In this document: piece after piece, positions 29,664 to 38,372 of the stretch
Layout: every line of letters starts with the position of its first letter
Position numbering within the stretch: position 1 is the stretch's first letter
Origin: Enterobacteriaceae endosymbiont of Donacia sparganii
GTDB taxonomy: Bacteria > Pseudomonadota > Gammaproteobacteria > Enterobacterales > Enterobacteriaceae
Direction of reading: 5' to 3'
Assembly: GCF_012569045.1 (NCBI RefSeq)
Contig: NZ_CP046196.1
Coordinates: 253,290 to 317,289 of the forward strand
DNA: 64,000 bases
Translations under genes and position numbers: made by a program
Notes under the pieces: model-generated
What the model saw: only the letters and a program-made list of their open reading frames with translations
What the model was told of the DNA's origin: nothing
Database searches by the model: none

Positions 29664-30230
29664 ATGATAACAATAATATGTTTATGTAAACATCTAATAG
29701 AAATTATCATATTAATTTTTTTAATAAAATTATGGATGAATTTTTCTATTGAAAATGATCATTATAATTTTTTTATAAGATTTATATTTTTTTTTACAAA
29801 AATATTATTTAAATATATTAAAAAAATTATTCCCCAGATAAATAAAAATGAATCTTTATCATTAATAATGATGGTATCATTATTAATTTTTTTAAAATAT
29901 CCGATATTAATTTTAATACAAAAAAGAAATTTATTTAATTATAATATTTTTTTTTATATATTTATAAGTATGTTAACTTTATTAAAAACTTTAGGATATT
30001 TATTATTTTGGTTAATAAATATATATTTAATATTGAATATATTAAATATTAAAAATAATAATTTTTATAATATTTTAAAAATATTTGTAAATCAAATTTT
30101 TAATATTATAAAAAAATTTTTTCCAAATATTTACAATATTAACATATTTTTATTTATTACTAATATAATTTTATATTTTCTAAATAATTTATTAATGGAT
30201 TTATTTCCCCATTTTTGGTTTTTGATATAA
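29664..30230 (+). CDS. yggT: YggT family inner-membrane protein
   Basis: This 188-residue protein has the exact length of E. coli YggT and the same plan: an N-terminal helix ending KLWMNF, a cytoplasmic stretch with KIIPQI, two central helices (LLKTLGYLLFWLI) and a repeat-like second half with KKFFPNI and a C-terminal helix. No catalytic residues are known for the family; roles in membrane or osmotic physiology have been suggested. It lies 10 bases before hemW and is recognised mainly by pattern and context. Confidence 0.82.
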   Translation: MITIICLCKHLIEIIILIFLIKLWMNFSIENDHYNFFIRFIFFFTKILFKYIKKIIPQINKNESLSLIMMVSLLIFLKYPILILIQKRNLFNYNIFFYIFISMLTLLKTLGYLLFWLINIYLILNILNIKNNNFYNILKIFVNQIFNIIKKFFPNIYNINIFLFITNIILYFLNNLLMDLFPHFWFLI

Positions 30231-30239
30231 ATAAATTAT

Positions 30240-31388
30240 ATGATTAATTTTAATAAAATTTATAGTTTATATATTCATATTCCTTGGTGTTTAAAAAAAT
30301 GTCCTTATTGTGATTTTTATTCTACTATTTTTATAAAAAAAGATGAACAAATACAAAAACAATATATAAATAGCTTATTATTAGATTTTAAAAAAACTTT
30401 ATCTTTTATAAAAGAAAAAATTTATATTAAAAGTATTTTTTTTGGTGGAGGTACTCCAAGTTTATTAAATGATAAATTAATTTCATTTTTTTTAAATAAA
30501 ATAAAAAATATAACATATGTATTAAAATCTGTTGAAATTACTATTGAAATAAATCCATCTTCTATTTCTGAAAAAAAAATTATAAATTATATAAATAGTG
30601 GTATTAGTCGTTTTTCAATTGGAGTACAGAGTTTTAATAATAAAAGTTTAAAAATTTTAGGAAGATTACATAATTCTAAAGATGCTATTAATGCTATTAA
30701 TATATTAATTAAAAGAAAAATATCCAATTTTAATTTAGATATAATTTATGGTATACCAGGACAATCATTAAAAAATTCTTATGATGATTTATGTAAAGCA
30801 ATTTCATTTAAACCTAATCATATATCATGGTATCAATTAACTATTGAAAAAAATACGATTTTTGAAAAATTTAAACCTAAAAATTTACTAAATAATAATT
30901 TATTATGGAAAATATTTTTACAAGGTAAAAAAATATTCTCTCAAAATAAATATTTACAATATGAAATTTCTTCTTTTGTAAAAAATAAAAAAGATATTTG
31001 TCAACATAATTTAAATTATTGGTATTTTGGTAACTATTTAGGTATTGGATGTAATTCTCATAGTAAAATTACATTATCAAATAATAGAATTATTAGAATT
31101 ATTAAAAATAAAAATATTAAACAATATATAGACGGTAATTTTTTTAATTCTATAAAAATAATTTCACATAAAGATATAATATTTGAATTTTTTTTAAATC
31201 GTTTTAGATTATATGAAAAAATTTATAAAAAAGAATTTGTAAGATTAACAGGAATAAAAATAATAAATATTATACCTTTAATTAATAAAGCATTAAAATT
31301 AGGTTATTTAACTGAAAATAATGATTTTTGGTTTATAACAAATAAAGGACATTTATATTTAAATAATTTATTAGAAATTTTCATTTAA
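30240..31388 (+). CDS. hemW: radical SAM heme chaperone HemW
   Basis: HemW is a radical SAM-fold protein thought to deliver heme to respiratory enzymes. The 382 residues (E. coli 378) show the iron-sulfur motif CLKKCPYCDFYS near residue 17, FFGGGTPSLL, RFSIGVQSFN and LDIIYGIPGQS. It is distinguished from coproporphyrinogen oxidase HemN by its N-terminus and its position after yggT. Its end overlaps the end of convergent trmB by 18 bases. Confidence 0.92.
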   Translation: MINFNKIYSLYIHIPWCLKKCPYCDFYSTIFIKKDEQIQKQYINSLLLDFKKTLSFIKEKIYIKSIFFGGGTPSLLNDKLISFFLNKIKNITYVLKSVEITIEINPSSISEKKIINYINSGISRFSIGVQSFNNKSLKILGRLHNSKDAINAINILIKRKISNFNLDIIYGIPGQSLKNSYDDLCKAISFKPNHISWYQLTIEKNTIFEKFKPKNLLNNNLLWKIFLQGKKIFSQNKYLQYEISSFVKNKKDICQHNLNYWYFGNYLGIGCNSHSKITLSNNRIIRIIKNKNIKQYIDGNFFNSIKIISHKDIIFEFFLNRFRLYEKIYKKEFVRLTGIKIINIIPLINKALKLGYLTENNDFWFITNKGHLYLNNLLEIFI

Positions 31389-32072
31389 TATTATTTTTTG
31401 ATATTCTATATGATATATATTTTTTTTTTGCATTTTTACTTTATTAAAAAATTTAGTATTAAATAAATATGAATCAAAATTTGAATATGAATTATTATAT
31501 TGATTAGATTTTATAAAAAAAAAATTATTATTACTAATATCTTTTATATCAGATAAAATATTATTTTTATAATCTTTAGAATCAGTTATTATATATAATA
31601 ATCCCTTATTTATTAATTTTAAAAAAATAATTTTTAAAAAATCTTTTTTTAATAATCTTCTTTTTTTATGTTTTAATTTAGGCCATGGATCAGGAAAATA
31701 TAATTGAATTAATTTAATTGAACAATTAGGTATCATATTTTTTATTACAAAATAAGCATCATGATAAATTAATTTTAAATTTTTAATTTTATTTACTATA
31801 ATTTTTTTAAGACAATTTATAATTCCTGGTAAATATACTTCTATTCCAATAAAATTATATTGCATGTTTTTTATAACACAATCAATAATATTATTACCTA
31901 TTCCAAAACCAATATCAATTATAATTGGTAATTTATTATAAAATATATTTTCAAAATTTAAAATTTTATGTTGATAATTAATATTATAAAGATTAAAAAA
32001 ATTATTAAAAATTATCTTTTGAGATTTCTTAATTTTTCTATAACGACAACAAAAACTTTTTATATTATTCAT
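31371..32072 (-). CDS. trmB: tRNA (guanine-N7-)-methyltransferase
   Basis: TrmB methylates G46 of tRNA. The 233 residues (E. coli 239) show the SAM-binding DIGFGIGNN near residue 55, the family signature YFPDPWPKLKHKKRR around 128, and a C-terminal TKFFNK segment. It converges on hemW and is divergent from yggX; mutY, which separates them in E. coli, is gone. Confidence 0.92.
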   Translation of the reverse strand: MNNIKSFCCRYRKIKKSQKIIFNNFFNLYNINYQHKILNFENIFYNKLPIIIDIGFGIGNNIIDCVIKNMQYNFIGIEVYLPGIINCLKKIIVNKIKNLKLIYHDAYFVIKNMIPNCSIKLIQLYFPDPWPKLKHKKRRLLKKDFLKIIFLKLINKGLLYIITDSKDYKNNILSDIKDISNNNFFFIKSNQYNNSYSNFDSYLFNTKFFNKVKMQKKNIYHIEYQKIILNENF

Positions 32073-32148
32073 ATTTTTTATATAAGTAAATATTTTTTCA
32101 ATAAAAATAATATATTATATAATTAAATTAAAATATAAAAGAAATTTT

Positions 32149-32391
32149 ATGTCAAAAAAAATTTTTTGTGTTTATTTTCAAAAAAAAATGAAAAAATTAA
32201 ATTATAAAGTATATCCAGGTATTATAGGAGATATTATTGATAATCATATATCTGAAAATGCATGGACGAAGTGGTTAATATATCAAACTAAATTAATTAA
32301 TGAAAAAAAATTAAATATGATAGAAGAAAAAAATATTTTTTATTTAGAAAAAAAAATGATTAATTTTTTATTTTTAAATAAAAAAAATTAA
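32149..32391 (+). CDS. yggX: Fe(2+)-trafficking protein YggX
   Basis: YggX is a small protein linked to protection of iron-sulfur clusters. The 80 residues begin SKKIFCVYFQKK with the conserved Cys, then YPGIIGDII, AWTKWLIYQT and LINEKKLNM. The family is usually about 90 residues; here the C-terminal tail after the NFLF motif is cut by some ten residues. It faces tRNA-Ala with an 8-base gap. Confidence 0.92.
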   Translation: MSKKIFCVYFQKKMKKLNYKVYPGIIGDIIDNHISENAWTKWLIYQTKLINEKKLNMIEEKNIFYLEKKMINFLFLNKKN

Positions 32392-32399
32392 AAATATTA

Positions 32400-32472
32400 T
32401 GGAGCTAAGCGGGATTGAACCGCTGACCCTCTGCGTGCAAAGCAGATGCTCTACCATCTGAGCTATAGCCCC
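32400..32472 (-). tRNA. alaT: tRNA-Ala (UGC)
   Basis: The cloverleaf starts GGGGCTATAGCTCAG, with acceptor GGGGCTA/TAGCTCC (one G-U pair) and anticodon loop TTTGCAC giving UGC; the discriminator is A (32400). The sequence is close to the spacer tRNA-Ala of E. coli rRNA operons. CCA is not encoded. It lies 8 bases after tRNA-Ile in transcription order, but no 16S or 23S gene flanks the pair. The symbol is by analogy. Confidence 0.95.
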
Positions 32473-32480
32473 AAATTTTA

Positions 32481-32554
32481 TAGGCTTGAGTGGACTTGAA
32501 CCACTGACCTCACCCTTATCAGGGGTGTGCTCTAACCATCTGAGCTACAAGCCT
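32481..32554 (-). tRNA. ileT: tRNA-Ile (GAU)
   Basis: The cloverleaf starts AGGCTTGTAGCTCAG, acceptor AGGCTTG/CAAGCCT, discriminator A (32481), anticodon loop CTGATAA giving GAU. It closely matches the 16S-23S spacer tRNA-Ile of E. coli. CCA is not encoded. It is upstream of tRNA-Ala on the same strand; 16S rRNA would be expected before it but rmuC on the other strand is found. The symbol is by analogy. Confidence 0.95.
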
Positions 32555-32699
32555 AAATTAAAAATAATTAATATAATTAATTCATATTTTTTAATAAATG
32601 TCAATAAAAATATTAAATTTATATTTAAAATATAAACTTTATTTTTTTTTAAAAAAAAATCATAATAATATTTTTAAAAAAAAAGGTTTATTAGTTAAA

Positions 32700-34043
32700 A
32701 TGTTTTTTTATAAAAATTTAATTTATTTTTATATACAATTTGTATTAATTATTATTATATTTTTTTATTTTAAAAGAAAAAAATATATTTCCAAAAAATA
32801 TTTAGTTAAAAAAAAAAAAGAAAATAAACAATTGGAAATTAAATTAATAAAAAAAATACAACAAATAGAATTTTTACAAATTGTCAAAATAAAAAATAAA
32901 AATTTAAATAAAATAATATCAAATCAATTAGAAATAATTTTAAATTTAAAAATAAAAGTTAAAGAACTTAAAACTAAATTAGACGATACTAGTATTTTTT
33001 TTAATAAAAAAGAAAAATATTTAATTAATAATAATCATTATTTAAATAATGAATTTCAAAATTTAGCTAATAATATTTTAGAAAAAAGTGAAAAAAGAAT
33101 TAACCAATATAATAATCAAAATATAAAAAGCATTATTTCTCCTTTACATAAACAAATAGAATCTTTACAAGATCAATTACAAAAAAATTTAAATCAAGAA
33201 TCTTTAGAAAGAAATATATTAACTAATGAAATTCAAAATTTAAAAAAATTAAATATACACATTTCTCAAGAAGCTATTAATTTAACTAATGCTTTAAAAG
33301 GGAATAACAAAATTCAAGGTATTTGGGGAGAATTAGTACTAGATAAAATTTTAGAATCTTCTGGATTAAGAAATGGATATGAATATGAAACACAAAAAAA
33401 AATTAAATTTAAAAATACGGAAAAAATACAACCAGATGTAATAATTAATTTACCTTATAACAAAAAAATAATTATAGATTCTAAAATGACTTTAATAGCA
33501 TATGAACGTTATTTTAATGCTAATGATAAAAAAAAACAAAAAAAAGCATTAAATGATCATATACTAGCTATTCGTAATCATTTACGTTTATTAAGTAATA
33601 AAAAATATCAATGTTTATTTAAACTAAAATCATTAGATTATATAATAATGTTTATTCCTATTGAATCAGCTTTTTCATTAGCAATAAATTTTAAACCTTC
33701 TTTATTATATGAAGCTTTAAAACTAAATATTATGTTAGTTAGTCCTACAACATTAATGATTTCTTTAAGAACTATAGAAAATTTATGGCGTTTTGATAAA
33801 CAAAATAAAAATTCTTTAATTATTGCTGATAAAGCTACAAAATTATATGATAAAATTAGATTATTTATAGAAGATATATATATTTTAGAAAAAAGTATTA
33901 ATAAATTACAAATTAGTTATAATTCAGCCACTAAAAAATTATTTAAAGGTAAAGGTAATATAATATCTCAAGCAGAAAATTTTCGTAATTTAGGTATAGA
34001 TGTAATTAATAAAATTAATAAAGATTTTATAAAAAAAGATTAA
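32700..34043 (+). CDS. rmuC: DNA recombination protein RmuC homolog
   Basis: RmuC is a membrane-anchored coiled-coil protein with a nuclease-like fold that limits DNA inversions. I chose ATG at 32700, which puts the single N-terminal helix at the start as in E. coli; an in-frame ATG at 32598 would add 34 unmatched residues. The 447 residues have a long coiled coil to about residue 200, then EAINLTNALKGNNKIQG, LESSGLRNGYEYETQ, PDVIINLP and IIDSKMTLIAYERYF of the core. The E. coli C-terminal tail after ILAQAEAFR is shortened. It is followed by tatD; ubiE, ubiB and tatABC between them in E. coli are lost. Confidence 0.9.
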   Translation: MFFYKNLIYFYIQFVLIIIIFFYFKRKKYISKKYLVKKKKENKQLEIKLIKKIQQIEFLQIVKIKNKNLNKIISNQLEIILNLKIKVKELKTKLDDTSIFFNKKEKYLINNNHYLNNEFQNLANNILEKSEKRINQYNNQNIKSIISPLHKQIESLQDQLQKNLNQESLERNILTNEIQNLKKLNIHISQEAINLTNALKGNNKIQGIWGELVLDKILESSGLRNGYEYETQKKIKFKNTEKIQPDVIINLPYNKKIIIDSKMTLIAYERYFNANDKKKQKKALNDHILAIRNHLRLLSNKKYQCLFKLKSLDYIIMFIPIESAFSLAINFKPSLLYEALKLNIMLVSPTTLMISLRTIENLWRFDKQNKNSLIIADKATKLYDKIRLFIEDIYILEKSINKLQISYNSATKKLFKGKGNIISQAENFRNLGIDVINKINKDFIKKD

Positions 34044-34078
34044 AATAATATATAAAAAATATATAATAAGAGCATATT

Positions 34079-34879
34079 ATGTTTGATATTAGTGTTAATT
34101 TAACAAATAAACAATTTAAGAACGATATAGATAATATTATTAATAGAGCCATTAAAAATGGAATAAATGGTATGTTAATTATAGGATCTTATATAGAAGA
34201 TAGTTTTAATGCTTATAAAATTACTAAAAAATATAAAAATTATTGTTGGTCCACAGTAGGTATACATCCACATTATGCTTATTTATGGCATAATAATATT
34301 ATTAGTAAAATTGAAAAATTAATAAAATACAAAACAGTTGTAGCAATAGGAGAATGTGGATTAGATTTCTATAGAAATTATTCATCTATAAAAGAGCAAT
34401 TATTATCTTTAAATGCACAATTAGAATTAGCATCAAATTATTCTATGCCAATATATTTACATTGTCGTAATGCTTTTGAAATTTTTTTTAAAGTATTAAA
34501 ATTGTGGATAAATAAAATTCCTAAAATTATAATACATTGTTTTTCTGGAAATAAATATGAATTAGAGAAATGTTTAGATATGAATATATCAATAGAATTA
34601 ACTGAATTATTTTTTAATAACAAATATAGAATAGGTTCAATAAATGATATTAAATTAATTCCCAAAAAACAATTATTAATTGGAACTGATTCACCTTTTT
34701 TATTACTTAAAAAAATATATAATAAAATATATAAAAAATTTAAAGGTAGAAATGAACCTTCATTATTGCCTAATCTTTTAAAAAAGATTTCATCATTAAG
34801 AAATGAAAAATATTTAACATTAAATGTTCAAACAGAAAAAAATTCATTAAATATTTTAAATTTAAATAAAAATAATTGA
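34079..34879 (+). CDS. tatD: TatD family metal-dependent DNase
   Basis: TatD is a TIM-barrel nuclease acting on DNA 3' ends. The 266 residues (E. coli about 260) align from MFDISVNLTN, with WSTVGIHPHYA, VVAIGECGLDFYRN, MPIYLHCRNAFE, IIHCFSGN and IGTDSPFLL carrying the metal and catalytic residues. The segment after CFSG (IELTELFFNN) is changed from the usual GITG. The Tat translocase genes are absent, showing tatD is kept for a different job. Confidence 0.9.
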   Translation: MFDISVNLTNKQFKNDIDNIINRAIKNGINGMLIIGSYIEDSFNAYKITKKYKNYCWSTVGIHPHYAYLWHNNIISKIEKLIKYKTVVAIGECGLDFYRNYSSIKEQLLSLNAQLELASNYSMPIYLHCRNAFEIFFKVLKLWINKIPKIIIHCFSGNKYELEKCLDMNISIELTELFFNNKYRIGSINDIKLIPKKQLLIGTDSPFLLLKKIYNKIYKKFKGRNEPSLLPNLLKKISSLRNEKYLTLNVQTEKNSLNILNLNKNN

Positions 34880-34982
34880 ATTTATTATTTTTATAATTTA
34901 AAATAAATTTTATTAAAAATATAATATTAATTATTAAATTTTAAATAAAATTTTTTAAAATTTTAATTAAGAGAAAATAATA

Positions 34983-36386
34983 ATGTGTTTAATTGCTAGT
35001 ATATCTCAATTAATAACTGGAAAAATAAAAATTAATAGTAAAGTATCTATAGGAGGATGGGTACGTAATAGAAGACATTCTAAATTAGGTATTTCTTTTA
35101 TTAATTTATATGATGGTTCATGCATATATGATATACAAATTATTGCTATTAATCATAAATTAAAAAATTATAAAAATGAAATTTTATCTATTACTAGTGG
35201 TTGTTCTTTAAAAGTTATAGGAATATTAAAATATTCACCTAAAAATTTACAAAATTATGAATTATATGCTTTAAAAATAAAAATTTTAGGTTGGGTAGAT
35301 AATCCAGGAAAATATCCTATTTCTCCTAAAAAACATAGTTTAAAATATTTAAGAGAAGTATCTCATTTACGTCCTAGAACAACAATAATTAGCTGTATTA
35401 CAAGAATTAAACATAGTATAGCATTATATATACATAATTTTTTACATAAAAAAAATTTTTTTTGGATAAATACTCCATTAATTACAACATTAGATACTGA
35501 AGGATCTGGTAAAATGTTTAGGGTATCTACCCTAGATTTTAAAAATATTAAACATCAAAAAGATATAAATATTTTTAAAAAAGATTTTTTTGGTAAAGAA
35601 GCATTTTTAACTGTTTCAGGACAATTAAATTTAGAAACATATGCTTGTTCTATGTCTAAAGTTTATACATTTGGTCCTACTTTTAGAGCAGAGAATTCAA
35701 ATACTAAACGTCACTTAGCTGAATTTTGGATGTTAGAAATAGAAATAGCATTTGCTAATTTAGCATATATTATAGATTTTACAGAAAAAATGTTAAAAAA
35801 TATTTTTGAATACTTCTTAAATTTTCATGAAAATGAAATTTCTTTTTTATCTCAAAAAGTAGAAAATAATTTATTTAATAAAATTAATAAGGTTTTATTA
35901 AATAAATTCAATATCATTGAATATAATGAAGCTATAAATATTTTAAAAAATTGTAAAGAAAAATTTATACTCCCTATTACATGGGGAGAAGATTTTTCTA
36001 TAGAACATGAAAAATATCTAACAAATAAATATTTTAATAGTCCAGTAATAATATTTAATTATCCTAAAAATATTAAAGCATTTTATATGTATTTAAATAA
36101 TGATAAAAAAACTGTAGCATCTATGGATTTATTATTGCCTGATATAGGTGAAATAATAGGAGGTTCACAAAGAGAAAATAGAATAAATATTTTAGATAAA
36201 AGATTTAAAGAATTTAAACTTAATAAAAATGATTATTGGTGGTATCGTGATTTAAGAAAATATGGTACTGTTCCTCATTCTGGATTTGGTTTAGGTTTTG
36301 AAAGATTAATACTATATATTACTGGTTTAAATAATATTAAAGATGTAATACCATTTTCAAGAACTCCATATAATGCAAAATTTTAA
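34983..36386 (+). CDS. asnS: asparaginyl-tRNA synthetase
   Basis: AsnS charges tRNA-Asn. The 467 residues (E. coli 466) have the N-terminal OB-fold (VSIGGWVRNRRHSK), then class II motifs: motif 2 FGPTFRAENSNTKRHLAEFWM around residue 225 in part (GPTFRAENSN, AEFWMLE) and motif 3 SGFGLGFERLI near the C-terminus. It is followed in the same direction by the porin gene, as asnS-ompF in E. coli. Confidence 0.97.
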   Translation: MCLIASISQLITGKIKINSKVSIGGWVRNRRHSKLGISFINLYDGSCIYDIQIIAINHKLKNYKNEILSITSGCSLKVIGILKYSPKNLQNYELYALKIKILGWVDNPGKYPISPKKHSLKYLREVSHLRPRTTIISCITRIKHSIALYIHNFLHKKNFFWINTPLITTLDTEGSGKMFRVSTLDFKNIKHQKDINIFKKDFFGKEAFLTVSGQLNLETYACSMSKVYTFGPTFRAENSNTKRHLAEFWMLEIEIAFANLAYIIDFTEKMLKNIFEYFLNFHENEISFLSQKVENNLFNKINKVLLNKFNIIEYNEAINILKNCKEKFILPITWGEDFSIEHEKYLTNKYFNSPVIIFNYPKNIKAFYMYLNNDKKTVASMDLLLPDIGEIIGGSQRENRINILDKRFKEFKLNKNDYWWYRDLRKYGTVPHSGFGLGFERLILYITGLNNIKDVIPFSRTPYNAKF

Positions 36387-36479
36387 AAATTTTTTATAAA
36401 TATAAAAAAATAATTTTTTAAAAATTTTATTATTAATTTAATATAAAATTAATCATGATTATTAATAAGGATAAAAATT

Positions 36480-37661
36480 ATGAAATTTAATATATTTAAA
36501 ATTTTAACATCTTTCTTATTATTAATAAATATCACTACTGCCAGTGCCAGTGAAATTTATAATAAAAATAAACAAAAAATGGATTTATATGGATTTTTAG
36601 AAATTAAAAAAGCTTATTCTAATAAAAATCATATTTTAAAAAAATATGAAAATACTATTTCAAATATAATTTTAGGTATTAAAGGAATAACTAATATTTC
36701 TAGTGATGTTTATGGTTATTTTCAATTTGAATATAGTTTACCTATTAATCAAACTGAAATAGATAAAAATATTTTTCCCTCAGTACGTTTAGGTTTAATA
36801 GGTTTAAATTTTAACCATGGAAATAATTCTATAGATTTTGGAAGAAATTATGGAATTTTATATGACGTAACTTCTTATATAAAAAAAGATTCTTTTTTTA
36901 TAGATGATTTAATGTATAATCATAATGATCAGTTTATGTTTGGAAGAACAAATAATCTTCTAACATATAGAAACAAAAATTTTTTTGGATTAATTAAAAA
37001 TTTAAATTTTGCTATACAATATAAAAGTCCTTTTCATTATGAAAATAATGATGATGAAGATAATACAAATGATGATATTTTTTTAGAAAAAGAAAAAGAT
37101 AAAAAAGGTTGGGGAGCGTCTGTTGGTTATAAAATAGGTAATTCAGGAGTTAGTATTACTGGTGCTTATTTTAATTCTTCAAAAATAATTGATAAAAATA
37201 ATGAATTAAAAAATATTTTTTCTATTAAAAATAAAAAAACTAATATTATAGATGCTTTTTCTGTTGGAGTTAAATATGAAAAAAATAATATTTATTTAGC
37301 TACTGTATTTAGTAATTCAAAAAATTCGTTAACATATTTAGATAAATATAATTATTCTTTTGCGAATAGAATTAAAAATTTAGAAATTATCGGACAGTAT
37401 AAATTTGATAATAACTTAAAAACTACTATTTCTTATGTTCAATCAGTAGGTAATAATATTCCTACAGGAAATCATTATTTCGGTGGAAATATAGTTTTTA
37501 CAAAATATGTATCAATTAATACAATATATAAATTAAGTAAAAATTTATCTGCTTATATTGGTTATCGTATTAATTTATTAAATAAAAATAATAGATATAC
37601 GAAAACAAATCATATTTTTACTGATAACCTATTTGGTTTAGGTATAATTTATAAATTTTAA
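36480..37661 (+). CDS. ompF: OmpF/OmpC-type general porin
   Basis: This is an outer-membrane trimeric porin for small solutes. Residues 1-23 form a signal peptide with ASA cleavage, then SEIYNKNKQKMDLYG as in enterobacterial porins, alternating beta strands and a C-terminal aromatic residue (GLGIIYKF) needed for assembly. At 393 residues it is longer than E. coli OmpF (362), partly because of an acidic insertion around residues 190-208 in loop 4. The PEFGG motif of constriction loop 3 is not recognisable. AAGGA precedes the ATG; a perfect 12-base palindrome lies at 36450-36461. Position after asnS supports ompF. Confidence 0.9.
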   Translation: MKFNIFKILTSFLLLINITTASASEIYNKNKQKMDLYGFLEIKKAYSNKNHILKKYENTISNIILGIKGITNISSDVYGYFQFEYSLPINQTEIDKNIFPSVRLGLIGLNFNHGNNSIDFGRNYGILYDVTSYIKKDSFFIDDLMYNHNDQFMFGRTNNLLTYRNKNFFGLIKNLNFAIQYKSPFHYENNDDEDNTNDDIFLEKEKDKKGWGASVGYKIGNSGVSITGAYFNSSKIIDKNNELKNIFSIKNKKTNIIDAFSVGVKYEKNNIYLATVFSNSKNSLTYLDKYNYSFANRIKNLEIIGQYKFDNNLKTTISYVQSVGNNIPTGNHYFGGNIVFTKYVSINTIYKLSKNLSAYIGYRINLLNKNNRYTKTNHIFTDNLFGLGIIYKF

Positions 37662-37669
37662 ATATGAAT

Positions 37670-37730
37670 AACTGGCTATTTCTTAAATTTAATAATTTTA
37701 TATTAAATAAATATAAAGAAATAGTTAGTT
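37670..37730 (+). terminator. probable terminator between ompF and gloC
   Basis: A 15-bp stem (37670-37684 with 37716-37730, two G-U pairs) encloses a 31-base AT loop and is followed by TTTTTATTTTTATT. It starts 9 bases after the porin stop. gloC ends at 37738 on the other strand, so the hairpin may serve both genes. Confidence 0.55.
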
Positions 37731-37737
37731 TTTATTT

Positions 37738-38361
37738 TTATTTTAAAAAAGGATTATTTTTAATTTCATTATAAATACTCGTTTTTTCTCCATGACCAGG
37801 TAAAATAATGGTATTAATTCCTAATAAAATTATTTTTTTTATAGAATTAATTAAAACATTAAAATTACTATATGGTAAATCTGTTCTTCCTATGCTATTT
37901 TTAAAAATAATATCTCCTGATATTAAAATATTATTTAATTTATTAAAAAAAATTATATGACCTGGTGTGTGTCCTGGACAATGATATATTTTAAAAATAA
38001 TTTTTCCTATAAAAATATTTTGATTATTATTTAACCATATATTATTTTTAAATTTACACTGTGGTAATTGAAAAAGTTTATTTTGTAATTTTATATTTTT
38101 TAACCAAAAAATATCTTTTTTATGAGGACCTAAAATAGGAATATTTAAAATTTTAGATAAAACATAAGCTGCCCCGATATGATCTAAATGACAGTGAGTT
38201 ATTAAAATTTTTATTACATTTAATTTATATTCATTTAAAATTTTTAAAATTTTTCTATATTCTCCTCCTGGATCAATAAGAGCAGCATTTAAAGTTTTTT
38301 TACACCAGATTAAATAACAATTTTGATTAAAATCAGTAACAGGAATAATAATATATTTCAT
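37738..38361 (-). CDS. gloC: metallo-beta-lactamase-fold hydrolase GloC (YcbL)
   Basis: This is a type II glyoxalase-like hydrolase acting on S-lactoylglutathione-type thioesters. The 207 residues (E. coli YcbL 215) show the metal site THCHLDHIG near residue 56, CPGHTPGHI, SGDIIFKNSIGRTDLP and ILPGHGEKT. It lacks the C-terminal domain of GloB. Its place next to the porin matches the E. coli ompF-aspC-ycbL order with aspC missing. It begins 11 bases after the rpsA stop on the same strand. Confidence 0.9.
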   Translation of the reverse strand: MKYIIIPVTDFNQNCYLIWCKKTLNAALIDPGGEYRKILKILNEYKLNVIKILITHCHLDHIGAAYVLSKILNIPILGPHKKDIFWLKNIKLQNKLFQLPQCKFKNNIWLNNNQNIFIGKIIFKIYHCPGHTPGHIIFFNKLNNILISGDIIFKNSIGRTDLPYSNFNVLINSIKKIILLGINTIILPGHGEKTSIYNEIKNNPFLK

Positions 38362-38372
38362 ATTAATATTAA

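Noticed and set aside
32400..32600. Flanking rRNA genes around the Ile/Ala tRNAs
   Set aside because: The adjacent sequence is yggX and rmuC coding; no 16S or 23S sequence is present in the window.
32598..32699. Longer N-terminus for rmuC
   Set aside because: The additional 34 residues do not match RmuC and would place the membrane anchor away from the N-terminus; kept as a possibility only.
36450..36461. 12-base palindrome TAATCATGATTA before the porin gene as an operator
   Set aside because: Short AT palindromes arise easily in this background and no matching regulator or second copy was found.
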